This document shows positions 35,501 through 50,500 of a stretch of DNA of 64,000 bases, in pieces. Numbering within the stretch: position 1 is the first letter of the stretch; the number at the start of each line of letters is the position of its first letter. The notes below the pieces were generated by a model. It saw only the letters and a program-made list of their open reading frames with translations, searched no databases and had not been told where the DNA came from. A program made the position numbers and the translations under genes. Source of the stretch: Tomocerus qinae. Its lineage: Eukaryota > Arthropoda > Collembola > Entomobryomorpha > Tomoceridae. Where the stretch lies: positions 31,868,001-31,932,000 of the forward strand of contig CM034546.1 in the NCBI GenBank assembly GCA_020055645.1, in the 5' to 3' direction.

Positions 35501-38500
35501 GTCGTATTGTAGATTTCAAGAGCAGATTTCAGATTGAACACCTTCAAAAAGTTCGGAAATCTCTCCAAATGGCGCATGGGGTCAATGAGTTTGGTTTGGA
35601 GTACGGGAGGATCGTAAAAATAATATTGCTCCTGCCCCGGAGGAAAGTGGTTGTGTTGTGGCCTCGCTCTGCTCCTCCGTGCGATATCGCAATGTATTAT
35701 ATAGACAAAATGGCTCAGTGAAGCCATTTCACACACATAACACGCATCGTAGCCTAGTAACTGCTACCAGTCGTATCTGAATTTTTATAATGCTTGAGCG
35801 GGTCTATTGTATGTTGAAAATTCTTATAGGTTAAATTCGTCCCATTTAACCATTAAGATTTTACACCATAAAATAGGCCCGCGCAAACATTATAAAAATC
35901 CTGATACGACTGGTGGCAGATTTAATACATTGGGGTATACGATGCGTGTTTTGTGTGATTTCACACCTCATCATTCATCAAACCAAGACTTCCTGAATTC
36001 CATTAATATTATTAAGTGGTGTACAACACGGCTTTATAGGGATGCCTGATCTGTCTGTCTCAAAAACGGTTAGAGATAATCAACTCAAACTTACTGTACG
36101 TGATGTAGGGATGAAAAGCGAGACCCCCTGCCTGTGGGCGTGGTCAAAATATTTAAAATTAGTGTAACTTTAGTTATTGACAATGTAGAACGTCATGAAA
36201 TGGTTCGCTCTAAAAGGTTATTTGTTAGGCCATGTCAAGTCACACGTGTAAAAAGGTCATAGGTCATTGAAAAAATTCACTAAAACCGTCATGTAACGTC
36301 AAATAATTAGTTTAATAATCTTTAATAATAATAATGTAATAATAATCTTTTTATGCAATTTCATACCACTTTTTTACATCCATTTGGACATGGTTTATTA
36401 TTTCACTAGGCCTCCACAGTACTAATTGTGAATTTCAAAATGGTTACGCATATTAAGGTTCAGGGGTGGTTCAAAATACGGAGAAATTCAATGAGGAGCA
36501 GGTTCTGGGGAAGTATCTATGGTATGGCTACGATTTAAAAATACAGCTACACATATGAATAATAGAAAATTGGCTATATTCTCCCCCCTTGTCAAAAAAC
36601 GTGTTTTGGTAAAATGACAATAATTTGAGTTATAGACATCGTAGAAAATCGTGCTTTACAGTAATGAGAAACTGATAAAATTTGCCAACTTCCACTCGCC
36701 GACATATGCCACTTTACTCTTTTAGATCCGAAGTTACAGACAGTTTTCTAAAAAAAATCCCTACTCTTTCAATGTAAATTCCTACTATTTTCCGTCCAAA
36801 TGAGTTTCTCTGAAAGGGTCAAATGACAACTGATCCAACCTGTACAACTACTGTAAAAGGAATTTGAATTAGAGCCATGGAAGCCCGAATTTCCATTTAC
36901 GAATATTGAAAGGTTTTCAGAAAAACACAAAATTTTATTGGGAAGTGTCTTGGCAACTACCTCTATTATCCTAGACAACCGCATAATGTCACTGTTGACT
37001 ACTGTTTATTTCCATATTTATTTCGCATAAAACCACTTCAAAAATAATAACAATGAAATTCGCGTGCCAAATAACTTACAAAGAAATCCCAGGGCTCTAT
37101 TTACTTTTCCTTTTACGTAGTCATATTGTGTGTCTTATAAGTTTTTTACCTGAACTTTATGCAGCACAAATCAGGTTCAGACTTCAGACAGTACAGAGGT
37201 ACAGAGTGAGAGTTTAGTATCACCATCTTTCAGTCAACCCGCTTTATTTATCATTAATTGTTATCCATCTAAGAGTTGAGCTTTTACAACATGTGATTGA
37301 TCCGCTCAACTGTTATAAAAATCCTAGTCTAGTATGCCCTAGTCGACCGAGCAGCGAATGCATGCAATAGCAACAACTAGAAAGCAAAGGTATTGCTGGT
37401 GATGTTGAGATGCAATATGCAATGCACATGTAAATACCTACTCTAGCTAGCCCACCACCTACAAACCAACGCTCGCACTTCGTAGACCATCTCATTTCAT
37501 AAAATTTAGCAATTTTATTTAGTCTAGTTATGGGTCATCATTGTGACCTTTTGTGACTGTCCACAGCCTGAACTACAACAGCTACAGAGTCAAGTAAGAT
37601 CTCGTTGTAAATGGCAGATAAAAACTTGGGTGATGAAGGTCCGCTGTGTTTAATATCTGTACCCTTATTCCCCATAAGGGGAGATATTTTATTACTAAAA
37701 TAAAAATTGCAAACTTGTGGACCTCTATCACCCAAGTTATTTAATTGGCTTTTCAACGAGGTATTTTTCGACTCTGTAGCTGTTGTAGAACGGCTCAATT
37801 TTAGAATCGAAATTGTCAAGTTTTCCATTTAGCTAAGAATCCAACCTTAAATTTAGTTATAAATAATAACGCTTTAAATAATACTTCATTTTATTTATCT
37901 CACTATAATATTTAGAGTCTACCGGAGCAAGGATCTCGGGCTGGTTCGAATAACTTGGTTGAAAGCAATGAAAAATTTCAACAATTACAAATTAATCGTT
38001 TCCCAAGTGGTCCCAATAAGGGAAAAATAAGCAGTATCAATAATCTGAACAAAAGACATTTTGCGGCTGCAGTTGACAATAACAAACTTCCTGTGCATTA
38101 CCAAGCAAATTATGTCAAAAATGGACCGATGGGGACAATACAAGTAAATAATGTGTTGGGAGGAGTTCCAATTTTTAATAACCCAATCAACTTAGAATCA
38201 AAAATGGGAACCGATAGAGTAAAAAGAGAAGGATGTCGAGGAAGGGGGTAGAAAGTTGAAATTGAAAACCTATCCGAATGTTAAATATCAATCACATATT
38301 TTGCCTTATCTGTAAGCCTCAGACTCCGTGGTGACATATTTGGTAGTTACTAATTGGCAGAATGAATTGAAATCTTAGTTGTACATCTTGTATGGTTCAG
38401 ATATTCTGTGGACCGATGGCTATCATATTTTTTTGATTATATTTGGGATTAAATAAAATATAGAAAAAAATAATTCCACAATAAATTGCAATTTCCAAAG

Positions 38501-41500
38501 CTGCATGCTTTTCGATTTGCTTCAAACTTTTTCACCTTAGGTCTTTGGCTAAATGTGTAATTTATAATTCGTAAAAATTCGGTCGACGTCATATAATGCC
38601 ATAATGATTCACCTCATTTTCTCAAACCTAAGGTTATTGCCTGCCCTCATCAAACCTAAGGTTGTTGGCTGCTACCTTCCCAATTCTGAAAGCACACAAG
38701 AAAATAACCACACGAAATACGCGTTTCAACTTGAACAAAATCTATCAGGGGTTATAACCGTATTTCCTTGCGTTTGCTTAATATGAATGTGCAGGCTTCT
38801 CATGGAATATTCCCCAAGAAATGATCATTTAATGTAATTGAACTAATTATTTAAATGTATGTTCTTTCAGCAAGCTGGCATTGTGGAAACCAACGAGACT
38901 GCTTTCTCAGTTCTTTCCCAGAAATTTTGGGCGTAGTTACTATTGAAATCGGCAATGCCGCTTTTATCTTAATGAAACCATTAGGCAAATATATTACTTA
39001 TGTCGAGCAAAGCTCAGCTTAAAGAAAATGGTATAGTCTGAAGATATATAAGCCGAGTGTTGAAATTCTGTCGCAACGATTCAACGAAAAGCAAAATATG
39101 TAGTGACACAGCAGAGGTATCCTATATTCATACTACTGTAGCGCTTATTATTAGTAACCTTTTCTACTGAATATAATGTATAGGACATATCCGCTCAATT
39201 AGTGCAAATTAAAAATTGCAAAACTTTTACAATATAAATGTGTACCTTAACTCTGAGTAGGGTTTTTAATTTAATATTGCTGACAAATCCTCCTTCTTTT
39301 TTGAAAACATTTACCTTCACCATTTTCCGCCGAAGTGTTTGGGTAAAATGTGGATAGTGCTGAACAACAAGAGTAGGAGTTTCATTCAACTATATAGAAA
39401 TAAGATCGATTTCACAACGATAGCCAGGCAGGTAGACTCTGTCTGAACTCGAGACCAACCCAATTGAATATATCAGTAATTCGTAGAAAAAGCAATTCAT
39501 TTAATTCATTTTACTTCCTCGACTACCATTCAAAAGAAATGTCACAGCTTGTGTTCTCAAAAGTAGCATTACGTATCCTATCTTTACCAAGTCAATACTG
39601 TCAAGTTAGAGTTGGGACTTGGGATGATGCGACCTCAGATAGTAGAGCTGGCACGGTTGCCTTTGGTCTGCTCTCACGGACACTTCATGCACCTACCCGG
39701 GTACTAGTAAGCCAGTAAACCATCTCCCGAAAACCACCACGAATCCAGAATAAGAGATGACTTTATTTGACTGCATGCTCAAGGCATGCTCATGACTCAA
39801 TGTCTCTCAGCATACTGCCTACATGGCGGCTTGTTCTTCGCCTTTTTCTGGTCGTCTCTGCTCTATCTTGAGCAATCCCATCCACCACTCGCGTGGATGT
39901 CTGTGATTGGTCAAGGAACAGCAGAGCCGCCAGTTACAATATATTTAAATAATGTTCCCACATGACATCTCCCTGTTCAAAGACAGTCTGTTCCACCAGA
40001 CTTAAACTTAAATAACATCAAGAAAAAGCTTTAAATTTCCCAGAATACTTTACATTCACAAATCAAAGAAAACTCAAATGATAATTACTTAGAATTAACA
40101 TAAATCCTCACACATTCTAATCCTCACGTCACGTTACAAAATACATTTCACATAATATCCTTAATTTGCAATAAATTCCAATAAACAAAATCATCAAATT
40201 CAAATTCATACTCAATCAAAATTATCAAAAAATAAATGAATGTCTTGAGGTGCGTTGGCTGACTGTTGTTTTCACTACTGGTCCGCTTGACATACTGAAG
40301 TAAACACACAGTTGTCTCCGGCTCCCAGTACTGCCTTGCCCGATATACGGCAACGTGGCAGTACGGCAACGTGGCACAAAATATGTTGATCTCGGTATCC
40401 TATCCATCTCTCAAAACACCAAACGTTAGAATACCACAACGCAACAGCTCAAAAGACTAAAACTCAACAAACAAAATCATGATTAGAACCTTTCTTACAA
40501 ATAAAATTAACTTTTCTTTTCATTTTAATCGCTTTAAAACATTAAACTTTCACTTTACGCACTTCATACAAGTAATGATAATTTTCTTTAACTTTATTAT
40601 ACCTACTGTTTCTTCATTCCTGGGCTTACACTTTTCATCACAAAATCAAATCATCATTTTTCTTTATATTTCACTCACAAATAAATAATATTTCATTTTA
40701 ATCAACTAATAGCAAATAAACTTTTTCTTTTTCAAAATCAAACTTTCATTTCAGTTTGTTTTAACGCACTTCACTCAACTCAACACCTTTACTATAATTA
40801 ATTCTCTATTCTATTTATACTAGCCTGGGAAAACTCACTCGTATTTTCCTACAGGTCAAACTCTTTCTTTAACACTATTTATTGATAGCCTGGGATAACT
40901 CACTCGTATTTTCCTTCAGGTCTATTTCTCACACTATGCTCTCATATTTCCTAAATATAGTAAGTTAACACTCATATTTTTTAGCAAATTCACAAACAAT
41001 TATCATCGCAAAACCCGGATCGAAACCCTTGTACATCAGTTTATTCCTTACGTGTATAACTTTATGATGACCCTTTCTGTTTCTCCTAAAAATATTTGTG
41101 CATCCAAACCTCAACCTCTGGATAATTTCTGACTCAAAATTATACCTAGGGTCCCTTCAATAACTAAATTATTCTCATAGAATCCTGACTCAGAATCTAT
41201 TTTCCATTCTTAAAACTAAGTATTCTTTTCCCCCTACCGGTTTCCTACTAGCACGAATAATTCACATTATCGCGAATATTACCATAGGCTTATTTCGGAA
41301 CCGACAGACAGAATAAACTCACTTAATTATAATTTATATTATGACTTACTCCCTCCCGGTATCTTTAGCACGAATGATTCACTATATCATGAACATTTCC
41401 TAGGCCATTTAAGAATCCCGACAGACAGTAGTTTCTCTTAAAAACTATATGCACTTCTCCTTTCCAAAACAACAAAAACACATAAATCCTTCATTAAACT

Positions 41501-44500
41501 CGTCAGTTAACTAGGATTTCATATCAACCATAGCAGATACTTACTTCTATTTTCCACACATTTCATTCCCATTGGCATTTTTACTAGAACCAAATCAACT
41601 TTCTAAAACAAAAACAATTCTTTTAATTATATCTGGTGGTTAATTAGTCACATTGCGAGTCAAGCTAATTTCATTAACAGGGAATTATGCGATTTTATAA
41701 CTCAACGAAGATTGTTAGTATTATTTTTTTTAACAAAAACAAAAGATGTTAGTCAGATCCCATGGTCGGTGGTAAGCTAATACCGAATTTTCGACCGGAC
41801 CGTATCAGTACAGCCTTAGCCCAATGGCAATTGCCACGGCGACAGGGCTAAAAGATTCCAACGGGCGTAATGAATTAACACCGAATTTTACCCGAGGGTC
41901 TCCCATCTTAGAAGGTACTATTGAAATATACAATTACTATATAATGAGTTATCGCCCCTTTTGATATCGTTGTGACCCGTTTTCAATGTTCACACCATTA
42001 TAAAATCAAAAACATTTTAATGCCAACACAACTTTTATGCTTCAAACTTACTTTCTGCATCGCTAGGTTATTTTAGGAAATCAATTAGAAAGTAGAGTGC
42101 TAAAAAGGATTTATTATTTGTTAGTGCAACTGTCTTCTGTCGCTTTTCTATCTACTTTGAAATAATAAAATTCAGTTAGACTCAACTCATTTAGCCACCC
42201 TCTATTCTATTCCCTTTCCTATGAATTTTAATTCAAATTGTCCAATTGTTAATCTATTTATCTCAACAAATCAAAACTAATGAAAATCAACTCAACTTAA
42301 CACTCTAAAAACTCATACTCAAACTCAATTATAAATACATTTTCTCAATATCTTCACCAAAATTCAAAACCAACTTTACCAAAAATCAGTATTACTCAGT
42401 ATTTGCCCATTATTCGAAACAGTAGTTATCTCTCCTTCTCTATTCAACCAAATCAAAATAACAAATAATATTAAACTTTTCCACAATTAAAATCAAAATT
42501 GAGCTTTTAAATAATTATAAACCAATCCTCAAATTAATTAATTGGATATCGTACTTGTATGTGTATTCTCCCAACATTCAAACAAAAATTATTTTATACC
42601 CACAAAACACCATATTATACACCATGCTATCAACCATCATAAAATATTGCCCCATAATTTTTAATTTCATTTTAACTTCCAATTCAATTTAAATTCAATT
42701 CAAACAAAACCCAAAGATAAACTCAAAATATTTTCAAGATCAATTTTTCAACTTCCCACTTCAATTTAACTCCAAATTCAAAATTCCAAATCAAACCAAT
42801 CATTTCAACCAAAAATATTAAATCAAAATCAAAAAATTCAAAAAGAGAAATAGAAATAAATGAAAACCCAATATCCCAATGAGTAGTTAAACCATTTGTC
42901 CAAAGACAAGTTCCTCCTCGTCGTCACTCTTCATGGCTCCCTCTTCAACTTTTCTATCCGATGTCGTCGTCTCGAGGAGCACCATCATTCCCCGTGTGTT
43001 CACTCTTGCTCCGTCTCTTGACGACTCCCCCCTCCTCATTAAGAGTCGCGCCATCGTTATCATGGCCATCACCACGATTGTCGTCTCCATGGCAACGAGA
43101 ATTATCCTAAATGTCATACATCTTGTCGCAAACAAAAGGTTAGCTCACAACAAATTAGGATTAATTTATGTACACAAATTTAATGCTTATCTACTAGTTT
43201 CAACTCCCCCTAAAATTATCATATCATAAACATAGATATTATTTAAACATGTATCATACTCAACCTTCAACTTTTTAGTATGGTTATAGGCTCATTCTTA
43301 TTTCTAATCTCAAATCAATTTAAATATAACCAGTCATTGCCACTAATTAAGATTCATAGGCGTCCTTTTTGGCTCATTAGAGATTCATTTCCTTCTTTTT
43401 GACTTAAAGTCTCAAAAGTCAAAAGGAAGATAAGACAGAAAAGTTTAAGTCTCAGACTGTCGCCATGAATTACAATATGGCCATCGCTTAGCATACAAGA
43501 GTTAGAACAACGTCCCGTATCTATCCACCGGGTAATAGAAAGTACTATTACTATTGAATCATCAATTTGGGGCAAAATAAGAAAATTCAGAAAATTTTGC
43601 CAGAGTTCTGGTTAAGAAATGGACATTTAGCTTAGTTAGAAATGCTGCAAACTGTACTTCAACAACTTTAATTGGAAGTACCGTACTCACTGCGGTTCAC
43701 GCATGAACTCAGTGCTGGTACGAAATAGAATTCAATTTTCCCAAAAAAAATATACGCGCATAATAATTTTTAGTACAATTTGACTTTGAAGAACACAAAA
43801 ATCGGTATTCCAAAAGAAGTACCTATGCAGTGTCGTATACGCAAAATGTATCACGACTCACTGTGCACTCGATGCAATACACATGTCTATGTTGCAACCA
43901 ACAAAAATGCTATAAAATACACCCCTTGATTTTTAATAGAAATTCAACTCCCCTTAATTATATGATTTTATGCTCCCATAAATCATTTTAAACCATAGCA
44001 TAATTATTTTAACCAGAATAACCGAAGTTATAGTCAGTTACGCACATCTCCCCTTACACAAACTCATTTTGTCCTCAAAATCCGCAATTTTTGCGTAATT
44101 CGGTACACACATCGGTCTTATAATATATGTAGAAAACCCATTAACAATGACCGAATGAAAATAACCCCTTTTAAAATTTACTATTCGATTTTAACCCCAT
44201 TAAATCAAAATTGCAAGAATCGAAAATTGACGACACTGACCACACTCCGCCCATTCAACAATCAAACCCGTTCAAAAACCCCAAAAAACTGCTTCATGCA
44301 TAATTTGTTCCCATTCTCATCATAATTGATATTAACTCAAAATTTGTAAATTGATTTCTGTGACTTACGTGTCCCGTGTGACGAACGTTGATCCGAAAAG
44401 CAGTCCCCAAAGACGAAAACGAATCCGAATCTTGTCAAGTTAAAGTTGGGACTTGGGATGATGCGACCTCAGATAGTAGAGCTGGCACGGTTGCCTTTGG

Positions 44501-47500
44501 TCTGCTCTCACGGACACTTCATGCACCTACCCGGGTACTAGTAAGCCAGTAAACCATCTCCCGAAAACCACCACGAATCCAGAATAAGAGATGACTTTAT
44601 TTGACTGCATGCTCAAGGCATGCTCATGACTCAATGTCTCTCAGCATACTGCCTACATGGCGGCTTGTTCTTCGCCTTTTTCTGGTCGTCTCTGCTCTAT
44701 CTTGAGCAATCCCATCCACCACTCGCGTGGATGTCTGTGATTGGTCAAGGAACAGCAGAGCCGCCAGTTACAATATATTTAAATAATGTTCCCACATGAC
44801 AATACGTATCCTTTCCTTGTTAGCTGAATCAGAATATAAATATATCAGATAAATAAATAGTAAACTAACTAATTTGCTTGTATTTGGTTTTCCAAAAATG
44901 ATTACAGAGTACATGTTTCTGGCTTGTAAATGGAATTTTCAAGTTTTTAGCTTCTTGAGGCTGATTTCCTTGGAGTGGGACCATAATACTCGTCACTTGA
45001 GTATTAGCAAGCAAAAATGGAGGATGAAAATCTTCGCTGCAACTTCACTGATGCAGCTTTCAGTGCTCATCTACTACATACTCGTTCTCACATTTGATAT
45101 TGGTTCACTGAAAATGATCAACAAGGTAAAGCTCATTGTGGAAATAATAATTTTCACAATAGCTACTGCAGCCAACGTCTCGCTCCTGCGATTTGGAATT
45201 GAAGATTACATTTGCATGGTAAACGATGGCGTGGACCTACATCAGCGATTGTCAGGTATTTTATAAAACTTTATTTTCGCTACAATATATTATCCACAAA
45301 TACAAAAACAATTTAACCCATATTTACATAAAGGACTAACTAAAAGTATTATTATAGAAATGGGTCCCAAACATTCAGGGCGGAATACGTTTGACTATTT
45401 CGGAGCAATTCTTCTGGCTTTTCTTCCAATCGAAATACTGATCGCTACTCTTAAGTCGATTGGTGTCTTTTTGGGAAGAGAACCTTATTTCACCATTGCA
45501 TCACCTTACAGAAGAGGACAACCGACCGATGGGACTTGAAGAGATCATAAATCGCCTGGCAGTTTTTCTACCTTATCTGTTCATTACATCCAATCGTATT
45601 TTTTCAGCAAATGCTTACATTATATTTGGATCCATTGGTCTTAAAGTTTTAAATTATTTGACTGAGAAATTACAACACTTTCCAAATAAATTGAAGGCCA
45701 TTCATGCACTTCGTCAATTAAATGTCCTGTTAGATTTCGTAAACAAGCATTTATCAATATTCACTCCACTTTTAATTCTAACAGGACATTACCTTATTGT
45801 CTTCACTATTTGTGCCACTGTAAAACTAAGATTAGCCATGGGAATGCCACTCTACCTCATCATGCCCATTCTGGCTACGTTGTCGTCCCTCGTGGCAAAG
45901 TTGCTGATTGCTGAAACAGGATTGATCCACACAAAGTCCTCTGAATTCATCATCTCATTAAAATCCCATAGAAATAGGAGACTCAGATGTATTGCAAGAG
46001 GACTGCAACCGATTTCAATCCACATAGGTCCATTTGGATTTATCGACCGAAGTTTTGCACTAACCTTAGTTGCATCCATTGTTGACAACGTTGTTAACAT
46101 TCTGCTCTTAATCTACTAATTTAGTATAAGATTTAATATTCTTTATTAACTAAATAATCAGTTATATTTGTAATTATATTATTCACTGCTAATGAATAAA
46201 TGCAAAAGTACTAAACCATTTTAAATTACTTTTTAGGTACGCATACATACCTGGTTCAGCCATTTTCGGGTTGGGAGGATACAATACTCACCACCTGATT
46301 GTCAGCAACACGAAATAATAAATAAACGTCTTTGCTGCAACTATATACACTGCAACTTGCTATGTTCATCCACGGCACTTTTGATGTAAAATAATTACTA
46401 AAATAATATAACAATAGTAAATATAAGTTATCGCAAGTAGTAAAATAATGTAAGAAATAAATCATGTATCCATAATCATTACATAATAAATAATGTTCGA
46501 CTGTTGGGTCCAACCGGGTGGTGACTTAACACTAAAATGGATAAGGAGTTTGTCACTTTGCATTGTCCTTGCTTATTGCAGATACGCTAAATATAACCTC
46601 AAGAATTTAACTACCTTAGAAGGTTTAGACTTTGTGTACTACATATTTCTGGCTCCACCGGTACATTCATTTAGATTTTCATACCTTCATTATTTGCCTG
46701 ATAATCTAACGTTTAGTTTAGTTAATTATTTAAGTATAATATGTTCTTTAAGCAAGCCGACCTAGTGGAAATCGATGACTCTCCGCTTGCCCAGTTCTTC
46801 ATATAGAGGGAGATATTGAAATTTTGGGCGTAGTTTCAGTAGAAATCGTCAAATGTCGCTTTTAATGTAATACTGGGTAAACTACTTATGTCGAATCAAG
46901 TTCAGCTTGAAGAAAGAAGATACCGTCCTTAAAAAACCATTTAGCCCATCTCCACTTTTCATTTTGTGTATGGAATAGCCTAAATCCAATTTTCGTTTTA
47001 TGTACGGAATAAGTGTCCACGTTTCACACGTTGAAACCAACCAATAATCATGTCAGCCACCATAATGTTAACTATTTTTTAACAAAGAATTCTTTTGATA
47101 AAAAGTTTAAACTAAAAGGTATATGGCTCTTCAGTTTATCACACACACAGTAGTTCATGTTACATAATAACCAACCCTCTCCTTTTCCAACTTGCGCCGA
47201 TTACACCAACCAAGTGAGATTTAAATGTGATTTATTTTTGATTCTCAATTTGGTTTGCCATAATAAATATTTAAGATTGTGCTATTTCTGGTTGCAGACG
47301 GTGTCGGTATCCGTTTCTGTTCTGACGTTGACAACAATCTCCATGGAGCGTTGGTATGCAATCTGCCACCCATTGAAATTTAAAACTTCAAAATCAAGAG
47401 CAAAGCGACTTGTGCTTATCATCTGGATTATATCCCTTTGCCTTGGTAACTTAATTTTTTTCTAGCTTTGGGCCATTTTCGAAATAACTGTTTGTAAAAT

Positions 47501-50500
47501 AGCAATAAATATATTTTGTGAAACGATAATTTTTGATGGCGACACCTTAAAGCAAATCATAGTTTTGCCACAATAGAAATGATAGGATAATCACAGTTAC
47601 TCAGTGTACAAAATTTACCACTTTTTAGGCTTTTTTACCATCACAGTGGTAAAAATACACTTAATGGTATAAATGGTAAATTTTATCGCTGGCATTAGAC
47701 AACTTAGTACAGATACACTAAACTTCCTAAAATATAGGTTTTAAACTTAAGTTGCTTTGAAATAGTTTCAATTAGCCCTAGCCCCTTAATTAATCAAATT
47801 AATCCAATATATTTGATTGTTCACCGAAAGTTTTAAAAAATGTTACTAAAACCAAGAATAATGCATTTAGCATCACCAATTTCAAATTGATATGAATGTG
47901 CTCTTAGTGTCGCCATTGGATTGTTTGAATCCAACTAACTCTGACAAATGATCATGCATCAATTTGTGACAACAATCATCAGCTGCTAAGCTGTTTCATA
48001 CTTTGGAACCGAATTCCTCCCAAATGCCCTTAAACTAAGAGCATGGGTAGTAAACGAGTAAATTTGGAGAATAGCCAAGTCCCCACTTGAAAGACATAAA
48101 TACTAGATATTTAAGTAAAAATTAATAAAACTATTTTTAAGTGTTACCGATAAAGATAATAGGCTAAGTAAAATTAAGGAAACGTAGAATAATGAATATT
48201 GCAACATATTGAAAATTAAAATTAAATATACTATAATTGCTGAAATTAAAAATATCATTATAACAATATTCTGAATTCATACTTAAATTAATTATGTATA
48301 ATCAAAATCAACTTTATGTAGACGTTCGTCTGAGAAACACAATCTATATAATAATAGCTACACAAATGTCCTTTAGCATCAAGATACGAATTTCAAATTT
48401 TTACTGTATGGGCATATCATAGTCAGAACCCCAAACTTCGAGTTTCAAAACGATATCTTTCATAGAAATCGTTTTACGAATTTTTGAATTTCGAATTTTA
48501 ACATTGAAAGAGTGGGAGAAAACGCTCCGATCTGTCACGGTCTGCCCAGATACTCCTCCTACAGTTTTCATCCGATCTTTACCAAACTTCTTCCTGACTT
48601 ACTCGACTTAATAATGAAGACCGTAGCCACTCCAGTTTTTTATTTTTGTGTAGAAAATATTTTACCAGTGAATTTCAAAAATTTGACAAAGTCCTACTCT
48701 TTAAGCAGGCAGGCCTCCGCCATGTAAAGGGATTAGTGTCCCTTTCACTTCGAACGGGGCGACCGCAGCGGAGCCAAACTATTAATAGCAAGGCAACGTT
48801 TATTCAGTCAGTATCATTTGGTTGTGGATTGAATAGGTTGACTTGACTTGACATTGGATTGGTTAACTAATGTAACGGGGTAGGTAGAAAATAGATAGAA
48901 ATAACGAGGGCAAATAAAATAGTAGCTAATTAAAATAAGAGAGCCACTTAAAATGAAGAGGTGAAAATGACGTGAATATTTAAGATGAAGGGAATATTTA
49001 AAATAAAGAGATTATTTAAAATGACAGGAACGTTTAAAATAACGAGGTTATTTAAAATGACAAGATTTTTTAAAATGACGTTATAGATTTAAAACAACGG
49101 TGTTATTCAAAATGAAGGGTGATTCTAAACGACAAAATAATTTAAAACGACGGGGTTATTTAAAATGACTTCTATTTAAAATGTGGAGTCACTTACAATG
49201 ACGTCTATTTAAAATGTGGAGTCACTTACAATGACGTCTATTTAAAATCACGGGGTCATTTACAATGACGTCTATTTAAAATCACGGGGCCATTTACAAT
49301 GACGTCTATTTAAAATAAATGGCGGGGTCATTTACAATGACGTCTATTTAAAATAAATGGCGGGGTCATTTACAATGACGTCTATTTAAAATAAATGGCG
49401 GGGTCATTTACAACGACGTCTATTTAAAATAAATGGCGGGGTCATTTACAATGACGTCTATTTAAAATAAATGGCGGGGTCATTTACAATGACGTCTATT
49501 TTAAATGGCGGGGTCATTTACAATGACGTCTATTTAAAATAAATGGCGGGGTCATTTACAATGACGTCTATTTAAAATAAATGGCGGGGTCATTTACAAC
49601 GACGTCTATTTAAAATAAATGGCGGGGTCATTTACAATGACGTCTATTTAAAATAAATGGCGGGGTCATTTACAATGACGTCTATTTTAAATGGCGGGGT
49701 CATTTACAATGACGTCTATTTAAAATAAATGGCGGGGTCATTTACAATGACGTCTATTTAAAATAAATGGCGGGGTCATTTACAATGACGTCTATTTAAA
49801 ATAAATGGCGGGGTCATTTACAATGACGTCTATTTAAAATAAATGGCGGGGTCATTTACAATGACGTTTATTTAAAATAAATGGCGGGGTCATTTACAAT
49901 GACGTCTATTTTAAATGACGGGGTTATTTAAAATGACGTCTATTTAAAATAAATGGCGGGGTTATTTACAATGACGTCTATTTAAAATAACGAAATTTAA
50001 ATGAAACTAATTTTTACCATTTATGCCACTTACTACTACTTTTTAGGTGGTGGTATTTAACTTAAATACCATTAAAAACCACTTACCACTGGCTAGTGGT
50101 AAATGGTATTTTGTACACTGTTTATGATGTAGCAAAGTAGTAAATATAATGTAATATAATTTATAATGTAACAAAGTAGCACTCACTACCAGAGCAGAGA
50201 TATAATAAAAGTGCTTTTGCAAAAGAAATTTTGAACTAAAAAATTGTTTGTTGTTGATCAGGAAGGGATGGTATTTAGAGATTTAGAGGAAGGTATGGTA
50301 TAATAAACTTTTTAGGGTTTACCTTGAACTTTTACTGTTTTACTGTCTGTGATGTAGACATTCCAGAGTTGATTGCGTTAGAGACGCAGCCACGGCAGAT
50401 GGAAGTGGAAACTATCTATTTTACTCAATGTGCCCCCAACTGGAGTAAAGAAGTAGACATGACGTATACCATCATCCGAACTGTCGTTCTCTTCGCCATT

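Noticed and set aside
42887-43229. Opposed frames inside the LTR element as possible gag remnants
   Set aside because: Short, low complexity, overlapping on both strands, with no zinc knuckle, protease or polymerase motifs.
48960-49990. CRISPR-like array
   Set aside because: Units are contiguous without unique spacers, and the genome is eukaryotic; this is a minisatellite.
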